Below are positions 8,495-20,333 of a stretch of DNA of 64,000 bases, piece after piece (the stretch's first letter is position 1; each line of letters opens with the position of its first letter). Source of the stretch: Litomosoides sigmodontis (taxonomy: Eukaryota; Nematoda; Chromadorea; Rhabditida; Onchocercidae); assembly GCA_963070105.1 (NCBI GenBank), contig OY718803.1:9591823-9655822 (forward strand), in the 5' to 3' direction. Below the pieces are notes generated by a model that ran no database searches, was not told where the DNA came from, and saw only the letters and a program-made list of their open reading frames with translations. The translations under genes were made by a program, and so were the position numbers.

Positions 8495-8590
8495 TCGTTT
8501 TTTGATTTTCCATCTAGTACTCCTGCGATAGCAATCCACCGATCGCTGGATGCAGCACAACCATAACTACACGATGCGCATGAGGTCGTC

Positions 8591-8694
8591 GGTTTAATTA
8601 CCCAAGTTTGAGGTAATTGAGTGTTTCGGCCCAGAGTTTCGGCTTCTGTGGCTTGAAGAAAAATTTTGGAACGTCCTGCTATATAGCGGGACAA
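8591..8694 (+). ncRNA. SL1: SL1 RNA copy 25 (5S-linked)
   Basis: Unit 497; haplotype A-T-C; stem base A. Starts a run of 13 SL1 genes without 5S. Confidence 0.95.
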
Positions 8695-8926
8695 CATAAT
8701 ATTGCTTAGGAGTCATCGTAGAACGGACGTTGCACGGTACATGTCGATCACGTTTCAATATTGCTTAGGAGTCATCGTAGAACGGACGCTGCACGGCACA
8801 CGTCGATCACGTTTCCTTCAACATTGCATGCGAGCAGGTGCTTTTGCAACTTGCATTCCTTCAATAACAATCCACCGATCGCTGGATGCAGCACAACCAT
8901 ACCTACACGATGCGGATGAGGTCGTC

Positions 8927-9030
8927 GGTTTAATTACCCAAGTTTGAGGTAATTGAGTGTTTCGGCCCAGAGTTTCGGCTTCTGTGGCTTGAAGAAAAAT
9001 TTTGGAACGTCCTGCTATATAGCGGGACAA
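8927..9030 (+). ncRNA. SL1: SL1 RNA copy 26
   Basis: Unit 336; haplotype C-T-G; stem base A. Confidence 0.95.
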
Positions 9031-9262
9031 CATAATATTGCTTAGGAGTCATCGTAGAACGGACGTTGCACGGCACACGTCGATCACGTTTCAATATTGC
9101 TTAGGAGTCATCGTAGAACGGACGCTGCACGGCACACGTCGATCACGTTTCCTTCAACATTGCATGCGAGCAGGTGCTTTTGCAACTTGCATTCCTTCAA
9201 TAACAATCCACCGATCGCTGGATGCAGCACAACCATAACTACACGATGCGCATGAGGTCGTC

Positions 9263-9366
9263 GGTTTAATTACCCAAGTTTGAGGTAATTGAGTGTTTCG
9301 GCCCAGAGTTTCGGCTTCTGTGGCTTGAAGAAAAATTTTGGAACGTCCTGCTATATAGCGGGGCAA
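9263..9366 (+). ncRNA. SL1: SL1 RNA copy 27
   Basis: Unit 336; haplotype A-T-C without a 5S gene; stem base G. Confidence 0.95.
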
Positions 9367-9598
9367 CATAACATTGCTTAGGAGTCATCGTAGAAAGGAC
9401 GTTGCACGGTACATGTCGATCACGTTTCAATATTGCTTAGGAGTCATCGTAGAACGGACGCTGCACGGCACACGTCGATCACGTTTCCTTCAACATTGCA
9501 TGCGAGCAGGTGCTTTTGCAACTTGCATTCCTTCAATAACAATCCACCGATCGCTGGATGCAGCACAACCATACCTACACGATGCGGATGAGGTCGTC

Positions 9599-9702
9599 GG
9601 TTTAATTACCCAAGTTTGAGGTAATTGAGTGTTTCGGCCCAGAGTTTCGGCTTCTGTGGCTTGAAGAAAAATTTTGGAACGTCCTGCTATATAGCGGGAC
9701 AA
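9599..9702 (+). ncRNA. SL1: SL1 RNA copy 28
   Basis: Unit 336; haplotype C-T-G; stem base A. Confidence 0.95.
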
Positions 9703-9875
9703 CATAATATTGCTTAGGAGTCATCGTAGAACGGACGCTGCACGATACACGTCGATCACGTTTCCTTCAACATTGCATGCGAGCAGGTGCTTTTGCAACT
9801 TGCATTCCTTCAATAACAATCCACCGATCGCTGGATGCAGCACAACCATAACCACACGATGCGCATGAGGTCGTC

Positions 9876-9979
9876 GGTTTAATTACCCAAGTTTGAGGTA
9901 ATTGAGTGTTTCGGCCCAGAGTTTCGGCTTCTGTGGCTTGAAGAAAAATTTTGGAACGTCCTGCTATATAGCGGGACAA
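9876..9979 (+). ncRNA. SL1: SL1 RNA copy 29
   Basis: Unit 277; haplotype A-C-C; stem base A. Confidence 0.95.
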
Positions 9980-10211
9980 CATAATATTGCTTAGGAGTCA
10001 TCGTAGAACGGACGTTGCACGGCACACGTCGATCACGTTTCAATATTGCTTAGGAGTCATCGTAGAACGGACGCTGCACGGCACACGTCGATCACGTTTC
10101 CTTCAACATTGCATGCGAGCAGGTGCTTTTGCAACTTGCATTCCTTCAATAACAATCCACCGATCGCTGGATGCAGCACAACCATAACCACACGATGCGC
10201 ATGAGGTCGTC

Positions 10212-10315
10212 GGTTTAATTACCCAAGTTTGAGGTAATTGAGTGTTTCGGCCCAGAGTTTCGGCTTCTGTGGCTTGAAGAAAAATTTTGGAACGTCCTGC
10301 TATATAGCGGGGCAA
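10212..10315 (+). ncRNA. SL1: SL1 RNA copy 30
   Basis: Unit 336; haplotype A-C-C; stem base G. Confidence 0.95.
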
Positions 10316-10547
10316 CATAACATTGCTTAGGAGTCATCGTAGAAAGGACGTTGCACGGTACATGTCGATCACGTTTCAATATTGCTTAGGAGTCATCGTA
10401 GAACGGACGCTGCACGGCACACGTCGATCACGTTTCCTTCAACATTGCATGCGAGCAGGTGCTTTTGCAACTTGCATTCCTTCAATAACAATCCACCGAT
10501 CGCTGGATGCAGCACAACCATAACCACACGATGCGCATGAGGTCGTC

Positions 10548-10651
10548 GGTTTAATTACCCAAGTTTGAGGTAATTGAGTGTTTCGGCCCAGAGTTTCGGC
10601 TTCTGTGGCTTGAAGAAAAATTTTGGAACGTCCTGCTATATAGCGGGACAA
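10548..10651 (+). ncRNA. SL1: SL1 RNA copy 31
   Basis: Unit 336; haplotype A-C-C; stem base A. Confidence 0.95.
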
Positions 10652-10883
10652 CATAATATTGCTTAGGAGTCATCGTAGAACGGACGTTGCACGGCACACG
10701 TCGATCACGTTTCAATATTGCTTAGGAGTCATCGTAGAACGGACGCTGCACGGCACACGTCGATCACGTTTCCTTCAACATTGCATGCGAGCAGGTGCTT
10801 TTGCAACTTGCATTCCTTCAATAACAATCCACCGATCGCTGGATGCAGCACAACCATACCTACACGATGCGGATGAGGTCGTC

Positions 10884-10987
10884 GGTTTAATTACCCAAGT
10901 TTGAGGTAATTGAGTGTTTCGGCCCAGAGTTTCGGCTTCTGTGGCTTGAAGAAAAATTTTGGAACGTCCTGCTATATAGCGGGACAA
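10884..10987 (+). ncRNA. SL1: SL1 RNA copy 32
   Basis: Unit 336; haplotype C-T-G; stem base A. Counterpart of copy 26 at +1,957 bp. Confidence 0.95.
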
Positions 10988-11219
10988 CATAATATTGCTT
11001 AGGAGTCATCGTAGAACGGACGTTGCACGGCACACGTCGATCACGTTTCAATATTGCTTAGGAGTCATCGTAGAACGGACGCTGCACGGCACACGTCGAT
11101 CACGTTTCCTTCAACATTGCATGCGAGCAGGTGCTTTTGCAACTTGCATTCCTTCAATAACAATCCACCGATCGCTGGATGCAGCACAACCATAACTACA
11201 CGATGCGCATGAGGTCGTC

Positions 11220-11323
11220 GGTTTAATTACCCAAGTTTGAGGTAATTGAGTGTTTCGGCCCAGAGTTTCGGCTTCTGTGGCTTGAAGAAAAATTTTGGAA
11301 CGTCCTGCTATATAGCGGGGCAA
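11220..11323 (+). ncRNA. SL1: SL1 RNA copy 33
   Basis: Unit 336; haplotype A-T-C; stem base G. Counterpart of copy 27. Confidence 0.95.
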
Positions 11324-11555
11324 CATAACATTGCTTAGGAGTCATCGTAGAAAGGACGTTGCACGGTACATGTCGATCACGTTTCAATATTGCTTAGGAG
11401 TCATCGTAGAACGGACGCTGCACGGCACACGTCGATCACGTTTCCTTCAACATTGCATGCGAGCAGGTGCTTTTGCAACTTGCATTCCTTCAATAACAAT
11501 CCACCGATCGCTGGATGCAGCACAACCATACCTACACGATGCGGATGAGGTCGTC

Positions 11556-11659
11556 GGTTTAATTACCCAAGTTTGAGGTAATTGAGTGTTTCGGCCCAGA
11601 GTTTCGGCTTCTGTGGCTTGAAGAAAAATTTTGGAACGTCCTGCTATATAGCGGGACAA
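11556..11659 (+). ncRNA. SL1: SL1 RNA copy 34
   Basis: Unit 336; haplotype C-T-G; stem base A. Confidence 0.95.
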
Positions 11660-11832
11660 CATAATATTGCTTAGGAGTCATCGTAGAACGGACGCTGCAC
11701 GATACACGTCGATCACGTTTCCTTCAACATTGCATGCGAGCAGGTGCTTTTGCAACTTGCATTCCTTCAATAACAATCCACCGATCGCTGGATGCAGCAC
11801 AACCATAACCACACGATGCGCATGAGGTCGTC

Positions 11833-11936
11833 GGTTTAATTACCCAAGTTTGAGGTAATTGAGTGTTTCGGCCCAGAGTTTCGGCTTCTGTGGCTTGAAG
11901 AAAAATTTTGGAACGTCCTGCTATATAGCGGGACAA
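11833..11936 (+). ncRNA. SL1: SL1 RNA copy 35
   Basis: Unit 277; haplotype A-C-C; stem base A. Counterpart of copy 29. Confidence 0.95.
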
Positions 11937-12168
11937 CATAATATTGCTTAGGAGTCATCGTAGAACGGACGTTGCACGGCACACGTCGATCACGTTTCAA
12001 TATTGCTTAGGAGTCATCGTAGAACGGACGCTGCACGGCACACGTCGATCACGTTTCCTTCAACATTGCATGCGAGCAGGTGCTTTTGCAACTTGCATTC
12101 CTTCAATAACAATCCACCGATCGCTGGATGCAGCACAACCATAACCACACGATGCGCATGAGGTCGTC

Positions 12169-12272
12169 GGTTTAATTACCCAAGTTTGAGGTAATTGAGT
12201 GTTTCGGCCCAGAGTTTCGGCTTCTGTGGCTTGAAGAAAAATTTTGGAACGTCCTGCTATATAGCGGGGCAA
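12169..12272 (+). ncRNA. SL1: SL1 RNA copy 36
   Basis: Unit 336; haplotype A-C-C; stem base G. Confidence 0.95.
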
Positions 12273-12504
12273 CATAACATTGCTTAGGAGTCATCGTAGA
12301 ACGGACGTTGCACGGCACACGTCGATCACGTTTCAATATTGCTTAGGAGTCATCGTAGAACGGACGCTGCACGGCACACGTCGATCACGTTTCCTTCAAC
12401 ATTGCATGCGAGCAGGTGCTTTTGCAACTTGCATTCCTTCAATAACAATCCACCGATCGCTGGATGCAGCACAACCATACCTACACGATGCGGATGAGGT
12501 CGTC

Positions 12505-12608
12505 GGTTTAATTACCCAAGTTTGAGGTAATTGAGTGTTTCGGCCCAGAGTTTCGGCTTCTGTGGCTTGAAGAAAAATTTTGGAACGTCCTGCTATATAG
12601 CGGGACAA
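12505..12608 (+). ncRNA. SL1: SL1 RNA copy 37
   Basis: Unit 336; haplotype C-T-G; stem base A. Confidence 0.95.
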
Positions 12609-12786
12609 CATAATATTGCTTAGGAGTCATCGTAGAACGGACGCTGCACGATACATGTTGATCACGTTTCCGTCAAGATGATATGCCAACGTGGGACACT
12701 AAATAGTGATTACAAAATGGCGGTATTACAAAGGAAAAGGGCGGTAGTACAAAAGGAATGTTATCTAGCCATTTAACGACGTAAGT

Positions 12787-12905
12787 GCCTACGACCATAC
12801 CACGTTGAAAGCACGACATCTCGTCCGATCTGTCAAGTTAAGCAACGTTGGGCCTGGTTAGTACTTGGATCGGAGACGGCCTGGGAATCCCAGGTGTTGT
12901 AGACA
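12787..12905 (+). rRNA. 5S rRNA copy 7 (C2 type)
   Basis: C2 type. T6 terminator at 12909-12914. First 5S after a gap of about 4.3 kb. Confidence 0.96.
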
Positions 12906-13001
12906 TCGTTTTTTGATTTTCCATCTAGTACTCCTGCGATAGCAATCCACCGATCGCTGGATGCAGCACAACCATAACTACACGATGCGCATGAGGTCGT
13001 C

Positions 13002-13105
13002 GGTTTAATTACCCAAGTTTGAGGTAATTGAGTGTTTCGGCCCAGAGTTTCGGCTTCTGTGGCTTGAAGAAAAATTTTGGAACGTCCTGCTATATAGCGG
13101 GGCAA
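13002..13105 (+). ncRNA. SL1: SL1 RNA copy 38 (5S-linked)
   Basis: Unit 497; haplotype A-T-C; stem base G. Confidence 0.95.
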
Positions 13106-13337
13106 CATAACATTGCTTAGGAGTCATCGTAGAAAGGACGTTGCACGGTACATGTCGATCACGTTTCAATATTGCTTAGGAGTCATCGTAGAACGGACGC
13201 TGCACGGCACACGTCGATCACGTTTCCTTCAACATTGCATGCGAGCAGGTGCTTTTGCAACTTGCATTCCTTCAATAACAATCCACCGATCGCTGGATGC
13301 AGCACAACCATACCTACACGATGCGGATGAGGTCGTC

Positions 13338-13441
13338 GGTTTAATTACCCAAGTTTGAGGTAATTGAGTGTTTCGGCCCAGAGTTTCGGCTTCTGTGGCT
13401 TGAAGAAAAATTTTGGAACGTCCTGCTATATAGCGGGACAA
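13338..13441 (+). ncRNA. SL1: SL1 RNA copy 39
   Basis: Unit 336; haplotype C-T-G; stem base A. Confidence 0.95.
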
Positions 13442-13673
13442 CATAATATTGCTTAGGAGTCATCGTAGAACGGACGTTGCACGGTACATGTCGATCACGT
13501 TTCAATATTGCTTAGGAGTCATCGTAGAACGGACGCTGCACGGCACACGTCGATCACGTTTCCTTCAACATTGCATGCGAGCAGGTGCTTTTGCAACTTG
13601 CATTCCTTCAATAACAATCCACCGATCGCTGGATGCAGCACAACCATAACTACACGATGCGCATGAGGTCGTC

Positions 13674-13777
13674 GGTTTAATTACCCAAGTTTGAGGTAAT
13701 TGAGTGTTTCGGCCCAGAGTTTCGGCTTCTGTGGCTTGAAGAAAAATTTTGGAACGTCCTGCTATATAGCGGGGCAA
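13674..13777 (+). ncRNA. SL1: SL1 RNA copy 40
   Basis: Unit 336; haplotype A-T-C; stem base G. Confidence 0.95.
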
Positions 13778-14009
13778 CATAACATTGCTTAGGAGTCATC
13801 GTAGAAAGGACGTTGCACGGTACATGTCGATCACGTTTCAATATTGCTTAGGAGTCATCGTAGAACGGACGCTGCACGGCACACGTCGATCACGTTTCCT
13901 TCAACATTGCATGCGAGCAGGTGCTTTTGCAACTTGCATTCCTTCAATAACAATCCACCGATCGCTGGATGCAGCACAACCATAACTACACGATGCGCAT
14001 GAGGTCGTC

Positions 14010-14113
14010 GGTTTAATTACCCAAGTTTGAGGTAATTGAGTGTTTCGGCCCAGAGTTTCGGCTTCTGTGGCTTGAAGAAAAATTTTGGAACGTCCTGCTA
14101 TATAGCGGGGCAA
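14010..14113 (+). ncRNA. SL1: SL1 RNA copy 41
   Basis: Unit 336; haplotype A-T-C; stem base G. Confidence 0.95.
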
Positions 14114-14345
14114 CATAACATTGCTTAGGAGTCATCGTAGAAAGGACGTTGCACGGTACATGTCGATCACGTTTCAATATTGCTTAGGAGTCATCGTAGA
14201 ACGGACGCTGCACGGCACACGTCGATCACGTTTCCTTCAACATTGCATGCGAGCAGGTGCTTTTGCAACTTGCATTCCTTCAATAACAATCCACCGATCG
14301 CTGGATGCAGCACAACCATAACCACACGATGCGCATGAGGTCGTC

Positions 14346-14449
14346 GGTTTAATTACCCAAGTTTGAGGTAATTGAGTGTTTCGGCCCAGAGTTTCGGCTT
14401 CTGTGGCTTGAAGAAAAATTTTGGAACGTCCTGCTATATAGCGGGACAA
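14346..14449 (+). ncRNA. SL1: SL1 RNA copy 42
   Basis: Unit 336; haplotype A-C-C; stem base A. Confidence 0.95.
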
Positions 14450-14681
14450 CATAATATTGCTTAGGAGTCATCGTAGAACGGACGTTGCACGGCACACGTC
14501 GATCACGTTTCAATATTGCTTAGGAGTCATCGTAGAACGGACGCTGCACGGCACACGTCGATCACGTTTCCTTCAACATTGCATGCGAGCAGGTGCTTTT
14601 GCAACTTGCATTCCTTCAATAACAATCCACCGATCGCTGGATGCAGCACAACCATACCTACACGATGCGGATGAGGTCGTC

Positions 14682-14785
14682 GGTTTAATTACCCAAGTTT
14701 GAGGTAATTGAGTGTTTCGGCCCAGAGTTTCGGCTTCTGTGGCTTGAAGAAAAATTTTGGAACGTCCTGCTATATAGCGGGGCAA
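14682..14785 (+). ncRNA. SL1: SL1 RNA copy 43
   Basis: Unit 336; haplotype C-T-G; stem base G. Confidence 0.95.
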
Positions 14786-14963
14786 CATAACATTGCTTAG
14801 GAGTCATCGTAGAACGGACGCTGCACGATACATGTTGATCACGTTTCCGTCAAGATGATATGCCAACGTGGGACACTAAATAGTGATTACAAAATGGCGG
14901 TATTACAAAGGAAAAGGGCGGTAGTACAAAAGGAATGTTATCTAGCCATTTAACGACGTAAGT

Positions 14964-15082
14964 GCCTACGACCATACCACGTTGAAAGCACGACATCTCG
15001 TCCGATCTGTCAAGTTAAGCAACGTTGGGCCTGGTTAGTACTTGGATCGGAGACGGCCTGGGAATCCCAGGTGTTGTAGACA
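14964..15082 (+). rRNA. 5S rRNA copy 8 (C2 type)
   Basis: C2 type. T6 terminator at 15086-15091. Duplicated at +2,177 bp as copy 9. Confidence 0.96.
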
Positions 15083-15178
15083 TCGTTTTTTGATTTTCCA
15101 TCTAGTACTCCTGCGATAGCAATCCACCGATCGCTGGATGCAGCACAACCATAACTACACGATGCGCATGAGGTCGTC

Positions 15179-15282
15179 GGTTTAATTACCCAAGTTTGAG
15201 GTAATTGAGTGTTTCGGCCCAGAGTTTCGGCTTCTGTGGCTTGAAGAAAAATTTTGGAACGTCCTGCTATATAGCGGGGCAA
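15179..15282 (+). ncRNA. SL1: SL1 RNA copy 44 (5S-linked)
   Basis: Unit 497; haplotype A-T-C; stem base G. Confidence 0.95.
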
Positions 15283-15514
15283 CATAACATTGTTTAGGAG
15301 TCATCGTAGAAAGGACGTTGCACGGTACATGTCGATCACGTTTCAATATTGCTTAGGAGTCATCGTAGAACGGACGCTGCACGGCACACGTCGATCACGT
15401 TTCCTTCAACATTGCATGCGAGCAGGTGCTTTTGCAACTTGCATTCCTTCAATAACAATCCACCGATCGCTGGATGCAGCACAACCATAACCACACGATG
15501 CGCATGAGGTCGTC

Positions 15515-15618
15515 GGTTTAATTACCCAAGTTTGAGGTAATTGAGTGTTTCGGCCCAGAGTTTCGGCTTCTGTGGCTTGAAGAAAAATTTTGGAACGTCC
15601 TGCTATATAGCGGGACAA
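15515..15618 (+). ncRNA. SL1: SL1 RNA copy 45
   Basis: Unit 336; haplotype A-C-C; stem base A. Confidence 0.95.
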
Positions 15619-15850
15619 CATAATATTGCTTAGGAGTCATCGTAGAAAGGACGTTGCACGGTACATGTCGATCACGTTTCAATATTGCTTAGGAGTCATC
15701 GTAGAACGGACGCTGCACGGCACACGTCGATCACGTTTCCTTCAACATTGCATGCGAGCAGGTGCTTTTGCAACTTGCATTCCTTCAATAACAATCCACC
15801 GATCGCTGGATGCAGCACAACCATAACTACACGATGCGCATGAGGTCGTC

Positions 15851-15954
15851 GGTTTAATTACCCAAGTTTGAGGTAATTGAGTGTTTCGGCCCAGAGTTTC
15901 GGCTTCTGTGGCTTGAAGAAAAATTTTGGAACGTCCTGCTATATAGCGGGGCAA
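15851..15954 (+). ncRNA. SL1: SL1 RNA copy 46
   Basis: Unit 336; haplotype A-T-C; stem base G. Confidence 0.95.
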
Positions 15955-16186
15955 CATAACATTGCTTAGGAGTCATCGTAGAAAGGACGTTGCACGGTAC
16001 ATGTCGATCACGTTTCAATATTGCTTAGGAGTCATCGTAGAACGGACGCTGCACGGCACACGTCGATCACGTTTCCTTCAACATTGCATGCGAGCAGGTG
16101 CTTTTGCAACTTGCATTCCTTCAATAACAATCCACCGATCGCTGGATGCAGCACAACCATAACTACACGATGCGCATGAGGTCGTC

Positions 16187-16290
16187 GGTTTAATTACCCA
16201 AGTTTGAGGTAATTGAGTGTTTCGGCCCAGAGTTTCGGCTTCTGTGGCTTGAAGAAAAATTTTGGAACGTCCTGCTATATAGCGGGGCAA
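16187..16290 (+). ncRNA. SL1: SL1 RNA copy 47
   Basis: Unit 336; haplotype A-T-C; stem base G. Confidence 0.95.
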
Positions 16291-16522
16291 CATAACATTG
16301 CTTAGGAGTCATCGTAGAAAGGACGTTGCACGGTACATGTCGATCACGTTTCAATATTGCTTAGGAGTCATCGTAGAACGGACGCTGCACGGCACACGTC
16401 GATCACGTTTCCTTCAACATTGCATGCGAGCAGGTGCTTTTGCAACTTGCATTCCTTCAATAACAATCCACCGATCGCTGGATGCAGCACAACCATAACC
16501 ACACGATGCGCATGAGGTCGTC

Positions 16523-16626
16523 GGTTTAATTACCCAAGTTTGAGGTAATTGAGTGTTTCGGCCCAGAGTTTCGGCTTCTGTGGCTTGAAGAAAAATTTTG
16601 GAACGTCCTGCTATATAGCGGGACAA
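16523..16626 (+). ncRNA. SL1: SL1 RNA copy 48
   Basis: Unit 336; haplotype A-C-C; stem base A. Confidence 0.95.
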
Positions 16627-16858
16627 CATAATATTGCTTAGGAGTCATCGTAGAACGGACGTTGCACGGCACACGTCGATCACGTTTCAATATTGCTTAG
16701 GAGTCATCGTAGAACGGACGCTGCACGGCACACGTCGATCACGTTTCCTTCAACATTGCATGCGAGCAGGTGCTTTTGCAACTTGCATTCCTTCAATAAC
16801 AATCCACCGATCGCTGGATGCAGCACAACCATACCTACACGATGCGGATGAGGTCGTC

Positions 16859-16962
16859 GGTTTAATTACCCAAGTTTGAGGTAATTGAGTGTTTCGGCCC
16901 AGAGTTTCGGCTTCTGTGGCTTGAAGAAAAATTTTGGAACGTCCTGCTATATAGCGGGGCAA
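16859..16962 (+). ncRNA. SL1: SL1 RNA copy 49
   Basis: Unit 336; haplotype C-T-G; stem base G. Confidence 0.95.
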
Positions 16963-17140
16963 CATAACATTGCTTAGGAGTCATCGTAGAACGGACGCTG
17001 CACGATACATGTTGATCACGTTTCCGTCAAGATGATATGCCAACGTGGGACACTAAATAGTGATTACAAAATGGCGGTATTACAAAGGAAAAGGGCGGTA
17101 GTACAAAAGGAATGTTATCTAGCCATTTAACGACGTAAGT

Positions 17141-17259
17141 GCCTACGACCATACCACGTTGAAAGCACGACATCTCGTCCGATCTGTCAAGTTAAGCAAC
17201 GTTGGGCCTGGTTAGTACTTGGATCGGAGACGGCCTGGGAATCCCAGGTGTTGTAGACA
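17141..17259 (+). rRNA. 5S rRNA copy 9 (C2 type)
   Basis: C2 type. T6 terminator at 17263-17268. Confidence 0.96.
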
Positions 17260-17355
17260 TCGTTTTTTGATTTTCCATCTAGTACTCCTGCGATAGCAAT
17301 CCACCGATCGCTGGATGCAGCACAACCATAACTACACGATGCGCATGAGGTCGTC

Positions 17356-17459
17356 GGTTTAATTACCCAAGTTTGAGGTAATTGAGTGTTTCGGCCCAGA
17401 GTTTCGGCTTCTGTGGCTTGAAGAAAAATTTTGGAACGTCCTGCTATATAGCGGGGCAA
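17356..17459 (+). ncRNA. SL1: SL1 RNA copy 50 (5S-linked)
   Basis: Unit 497; haplotype A-T-C; stem base G. Confidence 0.95.
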
Positions 17460-17691
17460 CATAACATTGTTTAGGAGTCATCGTAGAAAGGACGTTGCAC
17501 GGTACATGTCGATCACGTTTCAATATTGCTTAGGAGTCATCGTAGAACGGACGCTGCACGGCACACGTCGATCACGTTTCCTTCAACATTGCATGCGAGC
17601 AGGTGCTTTTGCAACTTGCATTCCTTCAATAACAATCCACCGATCGCTGGATGCAGCACAACCATAACCACACGATGCGCATGAGGTCGTC

Positions 17692-17795
17692 GGTTTAATT
17701 ACCCAAGTTTGAGGTAATTGAGTGTTTCGGCCCAGAGTTTCGGCTTCTGTGGCTTGAAGAAAAATTTTGGAACGTCCTGCTATATAGCGGGACAA
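17692..17795 (+). ncRNA. SL1: SL1 RNA copy 51
   Basis: Unit 336; haplotype A-C-C; stem base A. Confidence 0.95.
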
Positions 17796-18027
17796 CATAA
17801 TATTGCTTAGGAGTCATCGTAGAAAGGACGTTGCACGGTACATGTCGATCACGTTTCAATATTGCTTAGGAGTCATCGTAGAACGGACGCTGCACGGCAC
17901 ACGTCGATCACGTTTCCTTCAACATTGCATGCGAGCAGGTGCTTTTGCAACTTGCATTCCTTCAATAACAATCCACCGATCGCTGGATGCAGCACAACCA
18001 TACCTACACGATGCGGATGAGGTCGTC

Positions 18028-18131
18028 GGTTTAATTACCCAAGTTTGAGGTAATTGAGTGTTTCGGCCCAGAGTTTCGGCTTCTGTGGCTTGAAGAAAAA
18101 TTTTGGAACGTCCTGCTATATAGCGGGGCAA
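18028..18131 (+). ncRNA. SL1: SL1 RNA copy 52
   Basis: Unit 336; haplotype C-T-G; stem base G. Confidence 0.95.
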
Positions 18132-18309
18132 CATAACATTGTTTAGGAGTCATCGTAGAAAGGACGTTGCACGGTACATGTCGATCACGTTTCCGTCAAG
18201 ATGATATGCCAACGTGGGACACTAAATAGTGATTACAAAATGGCGGTATTACAAAGGAAAAGGGCGGTAGTACAAAAGGAATGTTATCTAGCCATTTAAC
18301 GACGTAAGT

Positions 18310-18428
18310 GTCTACGACCATACCACGTTGAAAGCACGACATCTCGTCCGATCTGTCAAGTTAAGCAACGTTGGGCCTGGTTAGTACTTGGATCGGAGAC
18401 GGCCTGGGAATCCCAGGTGTTGTAGACA
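18310..18428 (+). rRNA. 5S rRNA copy 10 (T2 type)
   Basis: T2 type, identical to the reference. Starts a run of six consecutive T2 copies. T6 terminator at 18432-18437. Confidence 0.97.
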
Positions 18429-18524
18429 TCGTTTTTTGATTTTCCATCTAGTACTCCTGCGATAGCAATCCACCGATCGCTGGATGCAGCACAACCATAA
18501 CTACACGATGCGCATGAGGTCGTC

Positions 18525-18628
18525 GGTTTAATTACCCAAGTTTGAGGTAATTGAGTGTTTCGGCCCAGAGTTTCGGCTTCTGTGGCTTGAAGAAAAATTT
18601 TGGAACGTCCTGCTATATAGCGGGGCAA
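18525..18628 (+). ncRNA. SL1: SL1 RNA copy 53 (5S-linked)
   Basis: Unit 497; haplotype A-T-C; stem base G. Confidence 0.95.
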
Positions 18629-18860
18629 CATAACATTGCTTAGGAGTCATCGTAGAAAGGACGTTGCACGGTACATGTCGATCACGTTTCAATATTGCTT
18701 AGGAGTCATCGTAGAACGGACGCTGCACGGCACACGTCGATCACGTTTCCTTCAACATTGCATGCGAGCAGGTGCTTTTGCAACTTGCATTCCTTCAATA
18801 ACAATCCACCGATCGCTGGATGCAGCACAACCATACCTACACGATGCGGATGAGGTCGTC

Positions 18861-18964
18861 GGTTTAATTACCCAAGTTTGAGGTAATTGAGTGTTTCGGC
18901 CCAGAGTTTCGGCTTCTGTGGCTTGAAGAAAAATTTTGGAACGTCCTGCTATATAGCGGGGCAA
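18861..18964 (+). ncRNA. SL1: SL1 RNA copy 54
   Basis: Unit 336; haplotype C-T-G; stem base G. Confidence 0.95.
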
Positions 18965-19142
18965 CATAACATTGTTTAGGAGTCATCGTAGAAAGGACGT
19001 TGCACGGTACATGTCGATCACGTTTCCGTCAAGATGATATGCGAACGTGGGACACTAAATAGTGATTACAAAATGGCGGTATTACAAAGGAAAAGGGCGG
19101 TAGTACAAAAGGAATGTTATCTAGCCATTTAACGACGTAAGT

Positions 19143-19261
19143 GTCTACGACCATACCACGTTGAAAGCACGACATCTCGTCCGATCTGTCAAGTTAAGCA
19201 ACGTTGGGCCTGGTTAGTACTTGGATCGGAGACGGCCTGGGAATCCCAGGTGTTGTAGACA
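19143..19261 (+). rRNA. 5S rRNA copy 11 (T2 type)
   Basis: T2 type. Its 5' flank has G at 19,043, shared only with the cassette of copy 1, 17,442 bp upstream. T6 terminator at 19265-19270. Confidence 0.97.
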
Positions 19262-19357
19262 TCGTTTTTTGATTTTCCATCTAGTACTCCTGCGATAGCA
19301 ATCCACCGATCGCTGGATGCAGCACAACCATAACTACACGATGCGCATGAGGTCGTC

Positions 19358-19461
19358 GGTTTAATTACCCAAGTTTGAGGTAATTGAGTGTTTCGGCCCA
19401 GAGTTTCGGCTTCTGTGGCTTGAAGAAAAATTTTGGAACGTCCTGCTATATAGCGGGACAA
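19358..19461 (+). ncRNA. SL1: SL1 RNA copy 55 (5S-linked)
   Basis: Unit 497; haplotype A-T-C; stem base A. Confidence 0.95.
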
Positions 19462-19693
19462 CATAATATTGCTTAGGAGTCATCGTAGAACGGACGCTGC
19501 ACGATACACGTCGATCACGTTTCAATATTGCTTAGGAGTCATCGTAGAACGGACGCTGCACGGCACACGTCGATCACGTTTCCTTCAACATTGCATGCGA
19601 GCAGGTGCTTTTGCAACTTGCATTCCTTCAATAACAATCCACCGATCGCTGGATGCAGCACAACCATAACCACACGATGCGCATGAGGTCGTC

Positions 19694-19797
19694 GGTTTAA
19701 TTACCCAAGTTTGAGGTAATTGAGTGTTTCGGCCCAGAGTTTCGGCTTCTGTGGCTTGAAGAAAAATTTTGGAACGTCCTGCTATATAGCGGGACAA
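19694..19797 (+). ncRNA. SL1: SL1 RNA copy 56
   Basis: Unit 336; haplotype A-C-C; stem base A. Confidence 0.95.
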
Positions 19798-20029
19798 CAT
19801 AATATTGCTTAGGAGTCATCGTAGAACCGACGTTGCACGGCACACGTCGATCACGTTTCAATATTGCTTAGGAGTCATCGTAGAACGGACGCTGCACGGC
19901 ACACGTCGATCACGTTTCCTTCAACATTGCATGCGAGCAGGTGCTTTTGCAACTTGCATTCCTTCAATAACAATCCACCGATCGCTGGATGCAGCACAAC
20001 CATACCTACACGATGCGGATGAGGTCGTC

Positions 20030-20133
20030 GGTTTAATTACCCAAGTTTGAGGTAATTGAGTGTTTCGGCCCAGAGTTTCGGCTTCTGTGGCTTGAAGAAA
20101 AATTTTGGAACGTCCTGCTATATAGCGGGGCAA
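20030..20133 (+). ncRNA. SL1: SL1 RNA copy 57
   Basis: Unit 336; haplotype C-T-G; stem base G. Confidence 0.95.
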
Positions 20134-20333
20134 CATAACATTGTTTAGGAGTCATCGTAGAAAGGACGTTGCACGGTACATGTCGATCACGTTTCAATAT
20201 TGCTTAGGAGTCATCGTAGAACGGACGCTGCACGGCACACGTCGATCACGTTTCCTTCAACATTCCTTCAATAACAATCCACCGATCGCTGGATGCAGCA
20301 CAACCATACCTACACGATGCGGATGAGGTCGTC

